64,000 nucleotides of DNA from Aspidiotus rigidus (GCA_035079385.1 JAVHKY010000003.1:23947501-24011500), one strand, 5' to 3'; counted from the first letter of the stretch, positions 47,861 to 59,267 are shown. Notes: a model not told the origin generated them from the sequence alone. Translations and numbers: made by a program.

Positions 47861-48003
47861 TGAAAAATTTGCTATATACGCCGTATGGCTTCTAGCATAC
47901 CGTAATGAAGGAGTTGGACCTAATAAACGCGAAAGGACGAATACTCCGAAGGGAGAGTAAACAATGCAAACCGCAGTAAAAATATATGTAAAACGACGAG
48001 CGC

Positions 48004-48027
48004 TTTCGGTTAATAAACCACCATCAA
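48004..48027 (-). ncRNA. Worn hammerhead-like core in PLE
   Basis: Minus strand TTGATGG, 13 nt ending AACC, then GAAA. Two core positions differ from CUGANGA, so it is probably dead, but its place downstream of the endonuclease and its spacing equal those of the two better copies. Confidence 0.3.
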
Positions 48028-48089
48028 ACTTGAACTGAAAGCAACTGACGAACAGAAGAGAGAAACAAAGTATTAAGATTGGCCAAACG

Positions 48090-50466
48090 AGAAATCGCGA
48101 TGTGAATCATAAACCAGTTCAATCAGGCCATCTTCCGGAATGTACGAGTTGAGTACAGTGATACCATCGGTGTTGAGATGACGCACTATCTCTATATGCT
48201 CAAGGGCAATGCGCTTCCGGTAAGAATTCTCCTTATGGAGGAGCTTTTCGGATCCCTCGCGGAAGGTGTGGCCACTGTTTATTAAGTAATCAGCAAAAGC
48301 TGACTACCCTAAGTGTCCCTTCTTCCAGGACTTCAGGTGCTGAGCTACTCTAACTATCATTTGGCGGCTGGTCTCATCAATATAAAAGCCTCCACAATCC
48401 CTACATTCCAACTTATAAACACCACTCCTCTCATCAACGGGTATGGGGTCCTTCAGGCTCACAAACAACCTCTTGACTGTGGTAGGGTTGAAAAATGTGG
48501 GTCTGAAGCCAAACGGGCGAAGGGCCCGACCCAACTGGAGGGAGAACTTCCCCAGGAAAGGGAGACTGATCCATCGCAAACGACGATCACGGATCGTGTC
48601 TCGGGGGAGGGAGGTGGTGGAGTCAAGAAGGCTCCTCGTAACTTTCCTCCGAACCATCACGTCAACATCGACATTGACCCCATTGACTCTGGCCAGGTAT
48701 TTTGTTGTGAGTATAACTCTTTCTTGAAGGCAGACTGAGTCGAAGGAATACGAGTCGGTATGTGAACTAGGCTGTGAAAAGCAGCCACCTTATGAGCAAC
48801 AGGACCGAACGAATCTCCGTGGACTAAAACATCGACCGTAGTATCTTCCCTGTAAATTCCAAACTTATGGATCGATAAATCCAAAAAGTTAATGGAAAGT
48901 ACCCCTATTTCCAACGTAAATTTGATGGAAGGGTACCAGGAATTGAGGTACCTCAGAAACTCACCAAGAAGATCTGGGAACCAGACCTGGTGCATAGAAC
49001 GTCCTCAACGTACCTGTGCCAATAGTGAATATGATTAAGTAACACCTGGTTCGAGGAAAAGAGGTCAAGTTCAAACTTAGACATGAAAATTTCGGAGATG
49101 AGAGAGCCTAAAGGTGATGCAATAGGGATCCCTACTTCATCAGGAAACTCGAAAAATTTTCCTTCAAATTTACAGTAGTTGGGGGACCAGAAAATGTTCA
49201 AAAGATCGAAAAATTCGTGAAGCTCATTGTGAGGGATGTTGGCTTTAACGAGTAGCTCACGCATACGCTGGATAGTAGCAGCCTTAGGAATATTCGGGAA
49301 CAAACCAACAACATCAAACCAGCAGATGGTCGTTCCCGGGGGAAGACTTACACCCTTCAGGACGTCAGTTAAGGAGGCCGAATTCAAGACCTAATGAGGG
49401 GATTCAAAATCAATGCGATTTTTGAACCAACGGTCCAGGAATTTGGCAAGGAGGTAGGTAGGTGAGGAGATGAAAGAAACAACGGGTCGCATCGGGGTAT
49501 TGTTCTATGCACTTTGGGCAGACCGTAGAGGAGGGGGGTGTAGGGTTAGGAACAAGGAAGGCTTTTTTCAAAGCCGGTGTTTTGATAATAGCCTCACTCC
49601 TGTTGATGACACTTCTAACTTCTTTAACGTGCTTAGGGAAGCTGAAATCCTCACTCTCTTTAGCACCACACTGCTGGAGGACTTCATGGATCTTGGAAGA
49701 ATAGGCGGATTTCTCCTTCACCACAATAGCATTGCCTTTGTCAGGCTTAGTGACGATTAAATCTCTCTCTTTAATCTTTCTCTTCAAACCTTGAATCACT
49801 CCTCCCAATTTATCACTCATGCGAGGGAGGGGGTTATTGCGGACTAATTCGGCACAAACTTTCTGGGTATTGAAACCAGGACCAATTTTAACAGCAAGAT
49901 CCGCAACAACATTCGCTAAGGTTTCATCTTTCTTGAGGGGAGGTAAACTGAATTTCAAACCTTTCTCAAGGAGGGCAGTTTCGTCACCATTAAACACTAC
50001 CTGACTATTATTTATGAAGATGGAATTTGTGGGCGACAAGACCGTCACTTACTATTTCCTCAACCACATCATTATTAACCTTCTTCAGGGAGGACAACTT
50101 CCTATTTTTCTTCTCCTTCAAGTTCACCTCAAACTTCCGACACTTTTCATTGACGTCCCGCATAAAGTAATCACACTCAATGGGGAGGAGCATACCGGAG
50201 AGTCTCGAATGGGCCATAACGTTTAATCTAGTCGTAATATCGTATTCACCATGCCATCTTCGCAACTCTGTTCTTATCCACTTCGCCCTCATATAATTTT
50301 CCAGTTTCTTAGTCGTAATCTTACAATCGGAATAAAACCGGAATTTAACGAACTTAGGCTTCAAATGCAACACTAAACACCGACGAAGAAACCAAATATG
50401 AGAGGAAAACGAAGCGCGTTGCTTCCGAAATATCAGAAAAAGGAACTGTAAATTCGAAAAAAACAT
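48090..50466 (-). pseudogene. Penelope-like element ORF, family A, nearly full length
   Basis: Reading from 50466: N-terminal 'TTKKLENYMRAKWIRTELRR', basic 'NLKEKKNRKLSSLKK', 'LEKGLKFSLPPLKKDETLAN', 'LIVTKPDKGNAIVVKEKSAY'. Motif A is 'ICWFDVVGLFPNIPKAATI', motif B 'VGIPIASPLGSLISEIFMSK', motif C 'HYWHRYVEDVL' (YxDD changed to YVED), then 'SIKFTLEIGVLSINFLDLSI'. The C-terminal GIY-YIG endonuclease has 'SGVYKLECRDCGGFYIDE' with CxxC and 'RVAQHLKSWKKGHLG'. Then come a TAG stop, 'SAFADYLINSGHTFREGSEK' and 'IPEDGLIELVYDSHRDF'. At least three frameshifts (near 50030, 49400 and 48970) and one stop. Same family as the 33-35 kb and split plus-strand copies. PLEs prime reverse transcription at nicked DNA with this endonuclease. 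Confidence 0.9.
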
Positions 50467-50820
50467 GCTTTTAGAATTTCACGATCAGAATTATTCAATT
50501 TACGACCAAAATTACGTGATTTTGACCAAAATAAACGATTTTTGGGGATTAAACTCTTCAATAGAAAATCTTAGCAATTTTTCGATCAAAATTTTTAATT
50601 TTTCAACTTTTAAATGAAAATAATAATTTCAAAAAAACTGTACAATTTTCATCAAAATTGCTAAATTTTAAGCAAAATTAAGCGAATTTTGTCCGAAATT
50701 TTATAATTTTAGACGATGTTTAACGAAATGGTCATTTTCGGCCTTACTCGGCTTTAAACCGCGTTTTCGGCATTTATTCCATTTTTGGCAATTCTCGGCA
50801 AAATAAATTTTTTTCCCTAG
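50467..50820. other. T-rich spacer
   Basis: Low-complexity sequence of 'aaaattttt' and 'caattttcg' type words. No feature seen. It ends in CCTAG, the left target duplication of the next element. Confidence 0.4.
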
Positions 50821-50957
50821 TTTGGGAAGCCTTTAGACCTCGACCGCTATGGAATGAACATGCGAGAATGCTATCTCTTGACTAACTATTTATCCCCTCT
50901 TCTTTCTATACAATGTTCATATAGGTACTTTTCTTATCACCTATCAGACACCCCACA
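50821..50957 (-). repeat. 3' LTR
   Basis: 137 bp, 'aagcctttagacctcgaccg' to 'cagacaccccaca' on the plus strand; matches the 5' LTR over its whole length with a few substitutions. Confidence 0.85.
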
Positions 50958-51064
50958 TAACTCCCCCAAAAGTACCGTACACATAAAAGGTATAAGTACA
51001 AAATAAATAAATAATCACGGGTAATAATGCATGATATATAAGATCACACAAAAATAATATTAAT

Positions 51065-51405
51065 TTAAAGAGTATTGAAAACGATTTTGAAAAACAAAAT
51101 GTAGAACATAAATAAAATTTGACGAAGAGGGGAAAAAATTATTTTGAATTTGACTTTTCTGACTCGGGGAGCGCGGGTTGGTTCAATTGCAGTGGTATTT
51201 CTCTGTAACGGAGTTGTATATTCTTCTAAGAGAAATGCGGGTCCGAGTCTATCAATTGAGATGTTCTTTTCCTCTCCGTTGATTTCGAGTTTGAAGACTT
51301 TTGAGTCACGCTGGAGAACTTTGTAGGGTCCCGTGTATGGTTGACTAAGTGAATCGTATTCGTAAATATGAGGGTTTGACAAAGATAGCAGGCACAGATT
51401 GCCCT
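51065..51405 (-). pseudogene. Ty3/gypsy pol C-terminus (end of integrase)
   Basis: The minus-strand frame ends with 'YTGPYKVLQRDSKVFKLEI' then 'EEKNISIDRLGPAFLLEE' followed by a basic tail. 'GPYKVL...F.L......SIDRLKPA' is the usual C-terminal signature after the integrase core in gypsy-type pol proteins. Catalytic integrase residues and all upstream domains are missing. It is in the right place, directly before the 3' LTR. Confidence 0.8.
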
Positions 51406-51424
51406 GGATTATGTTGACACCATT

Positions 51425-51740
51425 CTTTTAACGCTTGTGGATCTGAATTCAGAACATCGACAAGAAATACTAATTTTTAAAATTCTACTTTAACAGCTTC
51501 TATTTGCTGACGTAATACACGTCGGAATAATATTTCACGTTTCTTTTCTTGCTCCTGGTTCAAATTCACATCTCTAGCCCTCAATTCTGGCAAGAGAGCT
51601 CTGCACGCATCGTCAAACCCTCGCTGGTAAGCGGCGTTATCTTTTTCTCTATTTCACCTAACCTAACCTAGTTCATCCGCCTTCGGATCATTTCTAGCAG
51701 GCTTATCAGATGCTGTTGATGTCGGACAGTATCGACGAGC
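51425..51740 (-). pseudogene. Unidentified coding-like segment inside the LTR element
   Basis: Minus-strand frames read 'ISEVQALNARRYCPTSTASD' with 'KPARNDPKADELG' to a stop, then 'EKDNAAYQRGFDDACRALLP', 'ELRARDVNLNQEQEKKREIL' and 'FRRVLRQQIEAVKVEF', a stop, and 'VDVLNSDPQALKEWCQHNPG'. Charged, helix-like and GC-richer than the flanks, so likely once coding. It could be the element's own gag-like part or another captured host cDNA. I cannot name the family. Confidence 0.5.
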
Positions 51741-51754
51741 ATTGAGAGCCTGAA

Positions 51755-51945
51755 CTTCAGAAATCTTTAAACGAAACAAATGCGCCCTGAAATTCGATTT
51801 TGACACCTTTAGCAATGTTGATGAAGTACGGTGAAATATGGCTTCAATCGAACTTCATTCCTTCGATGACTTCCAATTTGTCGTTCAACGTTTGACCGTC
51901 AACACACAATCGCTACCAACTTTTTTCATCGCGTCTGATGTTAGA
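51755..51945 (-). pseudogene. HSP60 (chaperonin 60) gene fragment
   Basis: Minus-strand reading gives 'AMKKVG', a frameshift, 'DGQTLNDKLEVIEGMKFD', a TGA stop where Arg is expected, then 'ISPYFINIAKGVKIEFQGA'. This is the apical-domain region of mitochondrial-type HSP60, a highly conserved stretch; the surrounding HSP60 is absent. The stop, a Gly to Ser and a Tyr to His change, and the frameshift show it is not under selection. No intron is visible, consistent with capture from mRNA. HSP60 normally folds imported proteins in the mitochondrial matrix; this piece cannot. Confidence 0.9.
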
Positions 51946-52137
51946 GAACCAATACTTCACAAAAGATAACTTGCGCTTGAGAAGAAAAAAATTGTCGATG
52001 AAATCGGCACGAAAAAAGTTGTATTTATCGAACAGTAATAAAGTCGTTGTTAATAATCACGAGTGAGCTCGCGAAAAAAAAAAAAATTTAAAAGAAAATA
52101 ATTTGAATTCAAAATGCGTGTACCTATTAGAAAACAC

Positions 52138-52276
52138 TTGGGGTCAAGCCTTTAGACCTCGAACGCTATGGAATGAACATGCGAGAATGCTATCTCTTGA
52201 CTAACTATTTATTCTCTCTTCTTTTTATACAATGTTCATATAGGTACTTTTCTTATCACCCATCAGACACCCCACA
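52138..52276 (-). repeat. 5' LTR
   Basis: 139 bp copy of the same LTR. Minus-strand start TGTGGGG; carries a TATA-like box about 45 bp in. Confidence 0.85.
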
Positions 52277-52281
52277 CCTAG

Positions 52282-54616
52282 GCTGTACTATCTCTAATAC
52301 GTACTTCTATATCATTTCCATACTTTTCGGACGCACTGAAATGATTCGGCAAATACCCAGGATTCCTGTCTCTATTCATTAAGTACTCGTAATATTATGA
52401 CTATACTTAAAGACCTCGGTACGTTACTTCTTTCGAGCATCGAAAATTTGACAATCTTCTAGACATTTTCTCGTCGAACTGAAGTTTGGGAATTTTTCGA
52501 AATTTCCTCTTTTATTCGTTTTATTTGAAAATACTTCGTCCATATTTTCTATTTATTTGACTCGGAAAAAGACTGTGTATCCTTCAATACCTCCCATTTA
52601 ATTGGAACCGTATTCGTTTTACGATAATTCTAATATAAAATTGATTTCGAAGTGTTTTAATAGAATTTATTGTATCGTGCTGTCAAATGAGATTCCGAAG
52701 TTTGAAAAGCTGAACTTATAAAGTGTATTTTTCTATCGAGAACAGCCAAAAAAGTTTAATACCATTACGGTATACAGCCGATCACCTCAGCAGTCCGAAT
52801 TGAATGTGCGCTGACATCCGAGAATTCTGAGCGAGGTTTTACTTCGAAGTGCAGCACATACGGACGGCGGTCCAATCAATATATTATACATCTATCTCGC
52901 TTACCCTTTTTTATAAGTACTTGGATTTATAATAAAAACCAGCCGACGTTTCAATCGTGTTTGACGTGAACAGCCTCAAACATTCCGTTCTGTTTGGAAA
53001 CTTTCTCAATTGATAGCTTAATGAAGGTTAGGTTATTGAAAGATTTTAATTGAATTCTGGTCCTCCACGAAGAGGAAGAGTACCCGTTCGCGAACGGAGC
53101 TTGGATTAATTTTAAATTTCATTTTAGGAAATTGAAAAATAAACTACAAGCACGACGAGGGAGAAAAAAACGAGGACGACGATAATGAATTGAAAAAGAA
53201 AAAAAAAAAAAAAAAACACGCGCGACCGCGTCGAGTACATAAATTTTTTGGACTTTCATCGACAAAATATTTCTGGTCAACGGCACGTACGTTGAGCATT
53301 ACGTACGAGATTATTTATTTTGCGAGAAAAACTTTTTATAAAAAATATTAGAGATCCCTGAGTATGACGTTGGAATAATTTTTTTCGAGAGTGAAAGAAA
53401 AAAAAAAAAAAAAAAGTATTACATTAATTGTAAAAATGTTTGATCGGATCGTACGCGTTCAAGGCTAAAATAATCCTATACCTGAAAAAAGTTCTACTCT
53501 GTCGAGAAGAACCGAACGTTTCGAATACGAGAATTGCGATCGTTTAAAATTATCGCGTGAAATTTTTCTTCGATTCTGGTATATCGAGTGGATGGATAAT
53601 TTATTGCTTGATTATCGAAAGGAGAACGGCTGTCGAGATAGTAGCGAATCGTTCTCACCCGTGTGTATTAAATTCTATCTCGCGAATTTTTTCGTAAGTG
53701 GCAAACTTCATTAGGACGATAAATTCGACGCTTTTTCTCGCCTGTATGTGCCCGCAGACGCAAAGAGTGCGCGAGCTAGAGCATACTACAATTGATAGTA
53801 CCGCCTCGAGTAAAAAAAAAAAGAAGGAAAAAAAAAAGGACCTTTGAAAATAAGTCTTTATAAAAATGTAGAAGTGTTACGGCTCGACTCTACAAAAGAT
53901 GAATTTTACTTTCTACTGTACACTAAAAGTACAAACTCGTAAACACAAAGTAAACACGGTGCCAAAGAGAGAAAAAAACGATACAAACGCTATATTCACA
54001 AAGAGAAAGTAAAAACTTTATTGTAGTATCTGCGAAAAGGCAACAATTTCTGCTGCAGATATAGCAAATACTCGATACGCGTTGAAGAATTTCGTTTTTG
54101 TGAGAGCCCACACTCAGTTAACGGCATCGTCGAAGAAATGACTCGAACAATACCCGGCTTATTTTTAAATCCGAGCCGAAAAAAAGTTGCCTTTTCCCAT
54201 CGAGAGTTTTCTTTTTAATGTACGCGTGACTAGATTGGATAATATGTTGCCAAAGTTTTATTTACTCAAGGTGACGTGCAGAACCAAGTCAGTGTACTTC
54301 AGTGTAAATTAAGTGATCGATTACAACGTTCAAGCGACTTCTAATTAGTAAAGAAACTTTCACGTGGGTTTTGTTAATTGAGTTATGCAGAGCTTGTGCG
54401 CCACCTTCTAATTTATAGAGAACGCGAGAAATTGTTTGGCAGTGTCTCGTTTTTCTCGCACGTTACTCGCTTCCTGGATAGAAAGCCGGATCGGAACTTT
54501 TCGGAAAATCGAGAATATTTGAGTGACGGTTGTAGGCCTATTAAAAAATAAGATGAAAATACGCACATTACAAATTTTTTATATCAATAGAGTACGTGCA
54601 GACAGAAATAAATGGA
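52282..54616. other. No recognised gene
   Basis: AT-rich with A-runs at 53196-53216, 53398-53415 and 53812-53838. Minus frame 53923-54111 has no domain. Confidence 0.45.
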
Positions 54617-54962
54617 TGTCTACCGGTCATACAAGTCATACAAAAGTCATACAATTGAGGCAGTGGTCATACAAGTCACACAAAAGTCGTACATTTGCCT
54701 CCAATTTAGCAAATTTAATACGAGTACCTATATGTAGTACAGACAGTAAAGCAAGAATTGTGTATTTTGTCATAAAAGCATAAAATTTGGTGTTGTGGTG
54801 TATGAAGGTGTAACAAATGATATTAACAAGAGTGCCACGCAGAAAGTCTATTTTTATGCCCCCAGGGGTCAACTTTTTTTTTTTTGGGGGGGGGGAGGGT
54901 TCATTTTGGAGATTATTGTTGCAGAAATTGGAAAGAAATCATGAAAAATATTTTTTTAAACA

Positions 54963-55878
54963 CATACGCCGAAAGTACGTTTATTTTAGACAGCGAAAAC
55001 TGCATTTATCGTTCACCTGATAACAATCATGAAAACAGTGGCGAAAACACTCAAACCTGTGGCGAAAAACTCTTAACCCGTGGCGAAAAAACTGAGCAAC
55101 AATGATTCTGATTGGACAAAGACCTATTCGTTTGAAGAACGACTCCATTGATTTACAGATTCCGTGAATCGTATAATAAAACACTTGAAATTTTGGAAAA
55201 TCGAATAATTCAAGTATAAAGAAATTGCTTTCGGCGTATGTTGTTTAAAGAACTATCGTACAGTAATATACTATTTTTACTACACATGCATCGAAAACGC
55301 GTTTTCGCGTAACAGTTTTCTGTAGCGAAACGGCCATTTTTCGCGATTCTACTGATCAACACTGATATCGATTTTTTTTTTCTGTACTAGGAGTGAAAAA
55401 TTTTTTTTCCCGTACAGTTCGGAACGATTCACAACAAACGCGTGCTATTTTCGTTCATTTTTTCCTGTTTATCGATTATCCTGTCAGTAGTTTGATTTTA
55501 TCATACCGTAGGTTGCGATCTATCTTCAATCATGTGTTCGCGATTAAACAGAAACGAATAACGAATTATTGTGATATTACGATTATGATGAGTGACGATG
55601 AGAATACCGTCGGAACTTTAATAAACAAGAACTATAAACAAGATTAACCCAATTATTTTGAATCTTTTTTATGCAGAAAAAACAATCATTAGTCCAAATA
55701 CCTCTGTGGCAGCGAAAACGCAATTTCCGATGCATTTGTAGTAAAAAATATCTTCCAAGGCAAGGAGCGAATGAGGTTTTCACGACTCGTTCAATTAGCT
55801 CAACTCGCATTCGCTCGTTTCGCTACATACTGAACTTGTCCTCATTTTCGTTCCTTGTCTTGTAATATACTATTTTAC
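54963..55878. other. Insertion in the left arm
   Basis: The right arm is continuous where the left arm has this 0.9 kb (left joins 'aaacacat' to 'catgtgatttg'). Its ends include ACATACGCCGAAAG (54962) with its complement at about 55230. No coding family recognised. Confidence 0.5.
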
Positions 55879-55944
55879 ACCATGTGATTTGTAGAAAAAA
55901 TGTATTACAAAATTTTTTTCTTACACGCACACTTCTATTCCCTT

Positions 55945-57990
55945 GGGCCCAAAATTTCACAAAATTGTAAATGTAGTCAGAAAAACTTGAAATTTGGTGT
56001 ACAGATGAAGGAAGAGGTAATGAATAATATTGACTAGAATGCCAACCAGTAAGTTCATTTTTGTGCCCCCGAGGGCCCATTTTTTGGGGGGAGATGCTTA
56101 TTTTGAACACTATTGTTGCAAAAATTGGGAAAAAAATTATATAAAATGTATGTATTGGGTGAATTGTTTGAAGAAATGCTGCGAAGAATTTTTTTCTACC
56201 CATAGACCCTTTCATTGGGGGCCTTAGGGCCCAAAATTTCACAAAATAAAATTTCATCAGAAAAACTTGAAATTTAGTGCATAGGCTAAGGAAGCTGTAA
56301 TGAATAATATTAACAAGAATATGCCACAGAATAAGTTCATTTTTGTGCCCCTATGGACCCATTTTCTGAGGAGGGGGGGCCGCGGCAAAGGTTTCATTAT
56401 TTCAAGACTTATTGTTGCAAAACTTGGAAAAGAAATATTGGGTGATTTGTATGAAAGAAATGGTGCAAGGATTATTTTTTTATGTATAAACTCGGCCACT
56501 GGGGCTGATGGGCTCCAAATTTCACCAAATTGTAAATGTAGTCAGAAAAACTTGAAATTTGGTGTACAGATGAAGGAAGAGGTAATGAATAATATTGACT
56601 AGAATGACAACCAGTAAGTTCATTTTTGTGCCCCCGGGGCCCATTTTTTTTGGGGGGGGGGGAGATGCTTCTTTTGAACACTATTGTTGCAAAAATTGGG
56701 AAAAAAATGGGATTTGGTATTGAAAATTCAAGGAAGCCTAGACCTAGATAAAGATAGTATAAAGAAGGCCTAGACCTACTATAAGCCTATCATAATATAG
56801 TTTGAGAATCTAAATTTTTCTCGCTCGAGAGTCGAAATTTTTCCAAGTCCCTCTCCTATCATGGCTCGAGAGTCGAAATTTTTCTAAGTCCCCCTCCTAT
56901 CATATATGGCTCGAGAGTCGAAATTTTTCCAAGTCCCCCTTCTGTCATATATAGCTCGAGAGTCGAAATTTTTCTAAGTCCCTCTCCTATCATATATGGC
57001 TCGAGGGTCGAAATTTTTCTAAGTTTTTCGCTGGACGGCGGACGGCGCACGGCGGACGGCGGACGCCAGATTTCTCAAATAGCCCCCCATAAAACAGGTT
57101 CCCTGTTAAAATTATATAAAATGTATGTATTGGGTGAATTGTTTGAAGAAATGCTGCGAAGAATTTTTTTCTACCCATAGACCCTTTCATTGGGGGCCTT
57201 AGGGCCCAAAATTTCACAAAATAAAATTTCATCAGAAAAACTTGAAATTTAGTGCATAGGCTAAGGAAGCTGTAATGAATAATATTAACAAGAATATGCC
57301 ACAGAATAAGTTCATTTTTGTGCCCCTATGGACCCATTTTTTGAGGAGGGGGGGCCGCGGCAAAGGTTTCATTATTTCAAGACTTATTGTTGCAAAACTT
57401 GGAAAAGAAATATTGGGTGATTTGTATGAAAGAAATGGTGCAAGGATTATTTTTTTATGTATAAACTCGGCCACTGGGGCTGATGGGCTCCAAATTTCAC
57501 CAAATTGTAAATGTAGTCAGAAAAACTTGAAATTTGGTGTACAGATGAAGGAAGAGGTAATGAATAATATTGACTAGAATGACAACCAGTAAGTTCATTT
57601 TTGTGCCCCCGGGGCCCATTTTTTTTTGGGGGGGGGGAGATGCTTCTTTTGAACACTATCGTTGCAAAAATTGGGAAAAAAATTATATAAAATGTATGTA
57701 TTGGGTGAATTGTTTGAAGAAATGCTGCGAAGAATTTTTTTCTACCCATAGACCCTTTTATTGGGGGCCTTAGGGCACAAAATTTCACAAAATCATAAAT
57801 TTCATCCGAAAAACCTGAAATTTAGTACACAGGTGAAGGAAGCTGTAATGAATAATATTAACAAGAATATGCCACGGAATAAGTTCATTTTTGTGCCCCT
57901 ATGGGCCCATCTTTCTTTTGGAGGGGGCGGCAAAGGTTTCATTATTTCAATACTTATTGTTGCAAAACTTGGAGAAAAAACTATACACTA
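55945..57990. repeat. Left-arm array of about 283-bp units
   Basis: Units begin at gggccc/gggctcc boxes at 55945, 56227, 56510, 57202, 57485 and 57773 (spacing 282-288 bp apart from the insertion). Each carries 'aaacttgaaatttgg/agtg', 'taatgaataatatt', 'aagttcatttttgtgccc', 'ttattgttgcaaaa' and 'attgggtgaattg'. Two unit types alternate. 56137-56708 and 57112-57683 are almost identical, a recent duplication. Confidence 0.85.
56709..57111. repeat. Insertion with the 45-bp tandem motif
   Basis: Interrupts a left-arm unit. 56822-57022 is five units of 45 bp ('cgagagtcgaaatttttcta' then 'agtccccctcctatcatata'), a multiple of three so the minus strand is open with 15-residue repeats ('LRKISTLEPYMIG'). 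Followed by a 'ggacggcgg' repeat and 'aaaacaggttccctg', words also present at 47.4-47.7 kb. Confidence 0.8.
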
Positions 57991-59166
57991 GGTGATACTT
58001 CTTTTTCTCAGGAATTACGAGTTAACTGCAGTGAATATGAACAGAATAATAGAGAATGGTTATCGTTAAACTCTGACAATTCAAATTTAGATAATTTTGA
58101 TAAAAGAGTACGAGATCTATATCAATCGAATCAAGATGCTACATACATTGAGATTTATTCTATGTCTATAATCTATCAAGCTGACGTCATTATAATTATA
58201 CGAAGAAATTTATTTTTCCAGTATTAGAATATTGACTGAAATAAAAAGGACTACTCCCTTTTGTACAATACGTCTGTTGTACATAAACGGTAACCATTAT
58301 GTGCCGCTGATAGAAAAAATTGCTAATATGCATCATAGGTTGACAGACGCCGAAAATCATACTTCAAATATCTCATTGGAGCATTCTTATTCCAGTACTG
58401 ATGTCGAAAATCATACTCCAAATATCTTATTGGAGCATTCGTATGCCAGTAGTTACTCTAATATTGATGATCTAGGTGTTGACACACGAAGCGATAATTT
58501 GAATGACCATGAAAATATGAACTTACTTGACTCCTTTTTAGATCATTCATATGCCAGGAAAGAGTTTTCGGTTGATAATAATGAATCACAAAATATTTTA
58601 CACCTACGAGACAATACGTACATTTACTTTTGAAAATTATATCCAGGCTCAATCACTTCAAATTCTGGTTCAATATTTATTGAGAGAAGAAAATATTGTG
58701 AAATCAATATTGCGCCAAATTACTTGGGTACCATGAACCTAAATTGTAAATTTTGTGAAGCTTTTCATTTCAAAAATGAAGTAACTGAAAAGCAGAAAAT
58801 ATTCACCAAGTGTTGCAAGGAAGGAAAATATATTTTTGATCCTGATTTTGAAGTGCCTCCGTTAATCGAGGAATTGTTGTGTAGTATTCAAATTGAAAGT
58901 AAGTGATTCCCAGAAAATATTAGACAATAGCTTTTGCATCTCTTGGTACCTCACTTTAAATAGGTAATGTACAAAATGTGTCAAGATTTGGTCCTCACTG
59001 TTTCAAGATACAGGGTATTCTTTCACATTTAAGTAGTAATTTGAGAGAACAAGATGCTCAAAAAGTTAAATATTCACAACTTTATTTTATAGACTCAAGT
59101 TTGGCAAATTATGTTAAGAAAAAAACGGAATCCAGAATTTGTCTAGCTCTACATCGCGGCACATGA
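57990..59166 (+). pseudogene. OTU protease / Helitron-like N-terminal protein, broken
   Basis: 58040-58227 reads 'DATYIEIYSMSIIYQADVII', then after a frameshift 'TIRLLYINGNHYVPLIEK'. This is the C-terminal half of an OTU cysteine-protease domain with its catalytic His in NHY; the catalytic Cys part is missing. After a linker with a repeated 'ISLEHSY'/'LLEHSYAS' motif and a TGA at 58631, it reads 'PNYLGTMNLNCKFCEAFHF', 'FTKCCKEGK', 'EVPPLIEELL', then 'SK', a stop, 'FPENIRQ', a shift, 'AFASLGTSL', a stop, and 'GPHCFKIQGILSHLSSNL' with 'KYSQLYFIDSS'. That series is the Helitron-like N-terminal region of animal Helitrons. Rep and helicase domains are absent. OTU domains are known in Helitron2/Helentron proteins. 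Confidence 0.85.
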
Positions 59167-59267
59167 TAATAATTTCATTCAATAAATCTTTACAAAGTGC
59201 TTTTTCTTTTGTCTCATAATTTGTGTAAATTAGGCCTAGTGTAATGAAAGCTAAAAACTTACATACG

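Larger units (their letters stand above)
50821..52276 (-). mobile_element. LTR retrotransposon (Ty3/gypsy-type), deleted, carrying host gene pieces
   Basis: Two direct repeats (50821-50957 and about 52138-52276, roughly 95% alike) bound it. On the minus strand they begin TGTGGGGTGTCTGAT and contain a TATA-like 'tgtataaaaagaag' in the right copy. The element is flanked by CCTAG at 50816-50820 and 52277-52281, a 5-bp target duplication. A purine-rich 'tttttgggggagtta'-type tract precedes the left LTR on the minus strand, as expected of a polypurine tract. Between the LTRs are an HSP60 fragment, an unidentified segment and the pol C-terminus, and no gag or reverse transcriptase. It must have been moved by proteins from elsewhere. 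Confidence 0.85.

Noticed and set aside
56859..57050. Minus-strand frame with 15-residue repeats as a repeat protein
   Set aside because: Pure translation of the 45-bp tandem motif, no conserved start or family.
58906..58962. Intron (gtaagt ... aatag) inside the Helitron gene
   Set aside because: The supposed intron itself translates to conserved Helitron wording ('FPENIRQ', 'AFASLG'), so it is decayed coding sequence.
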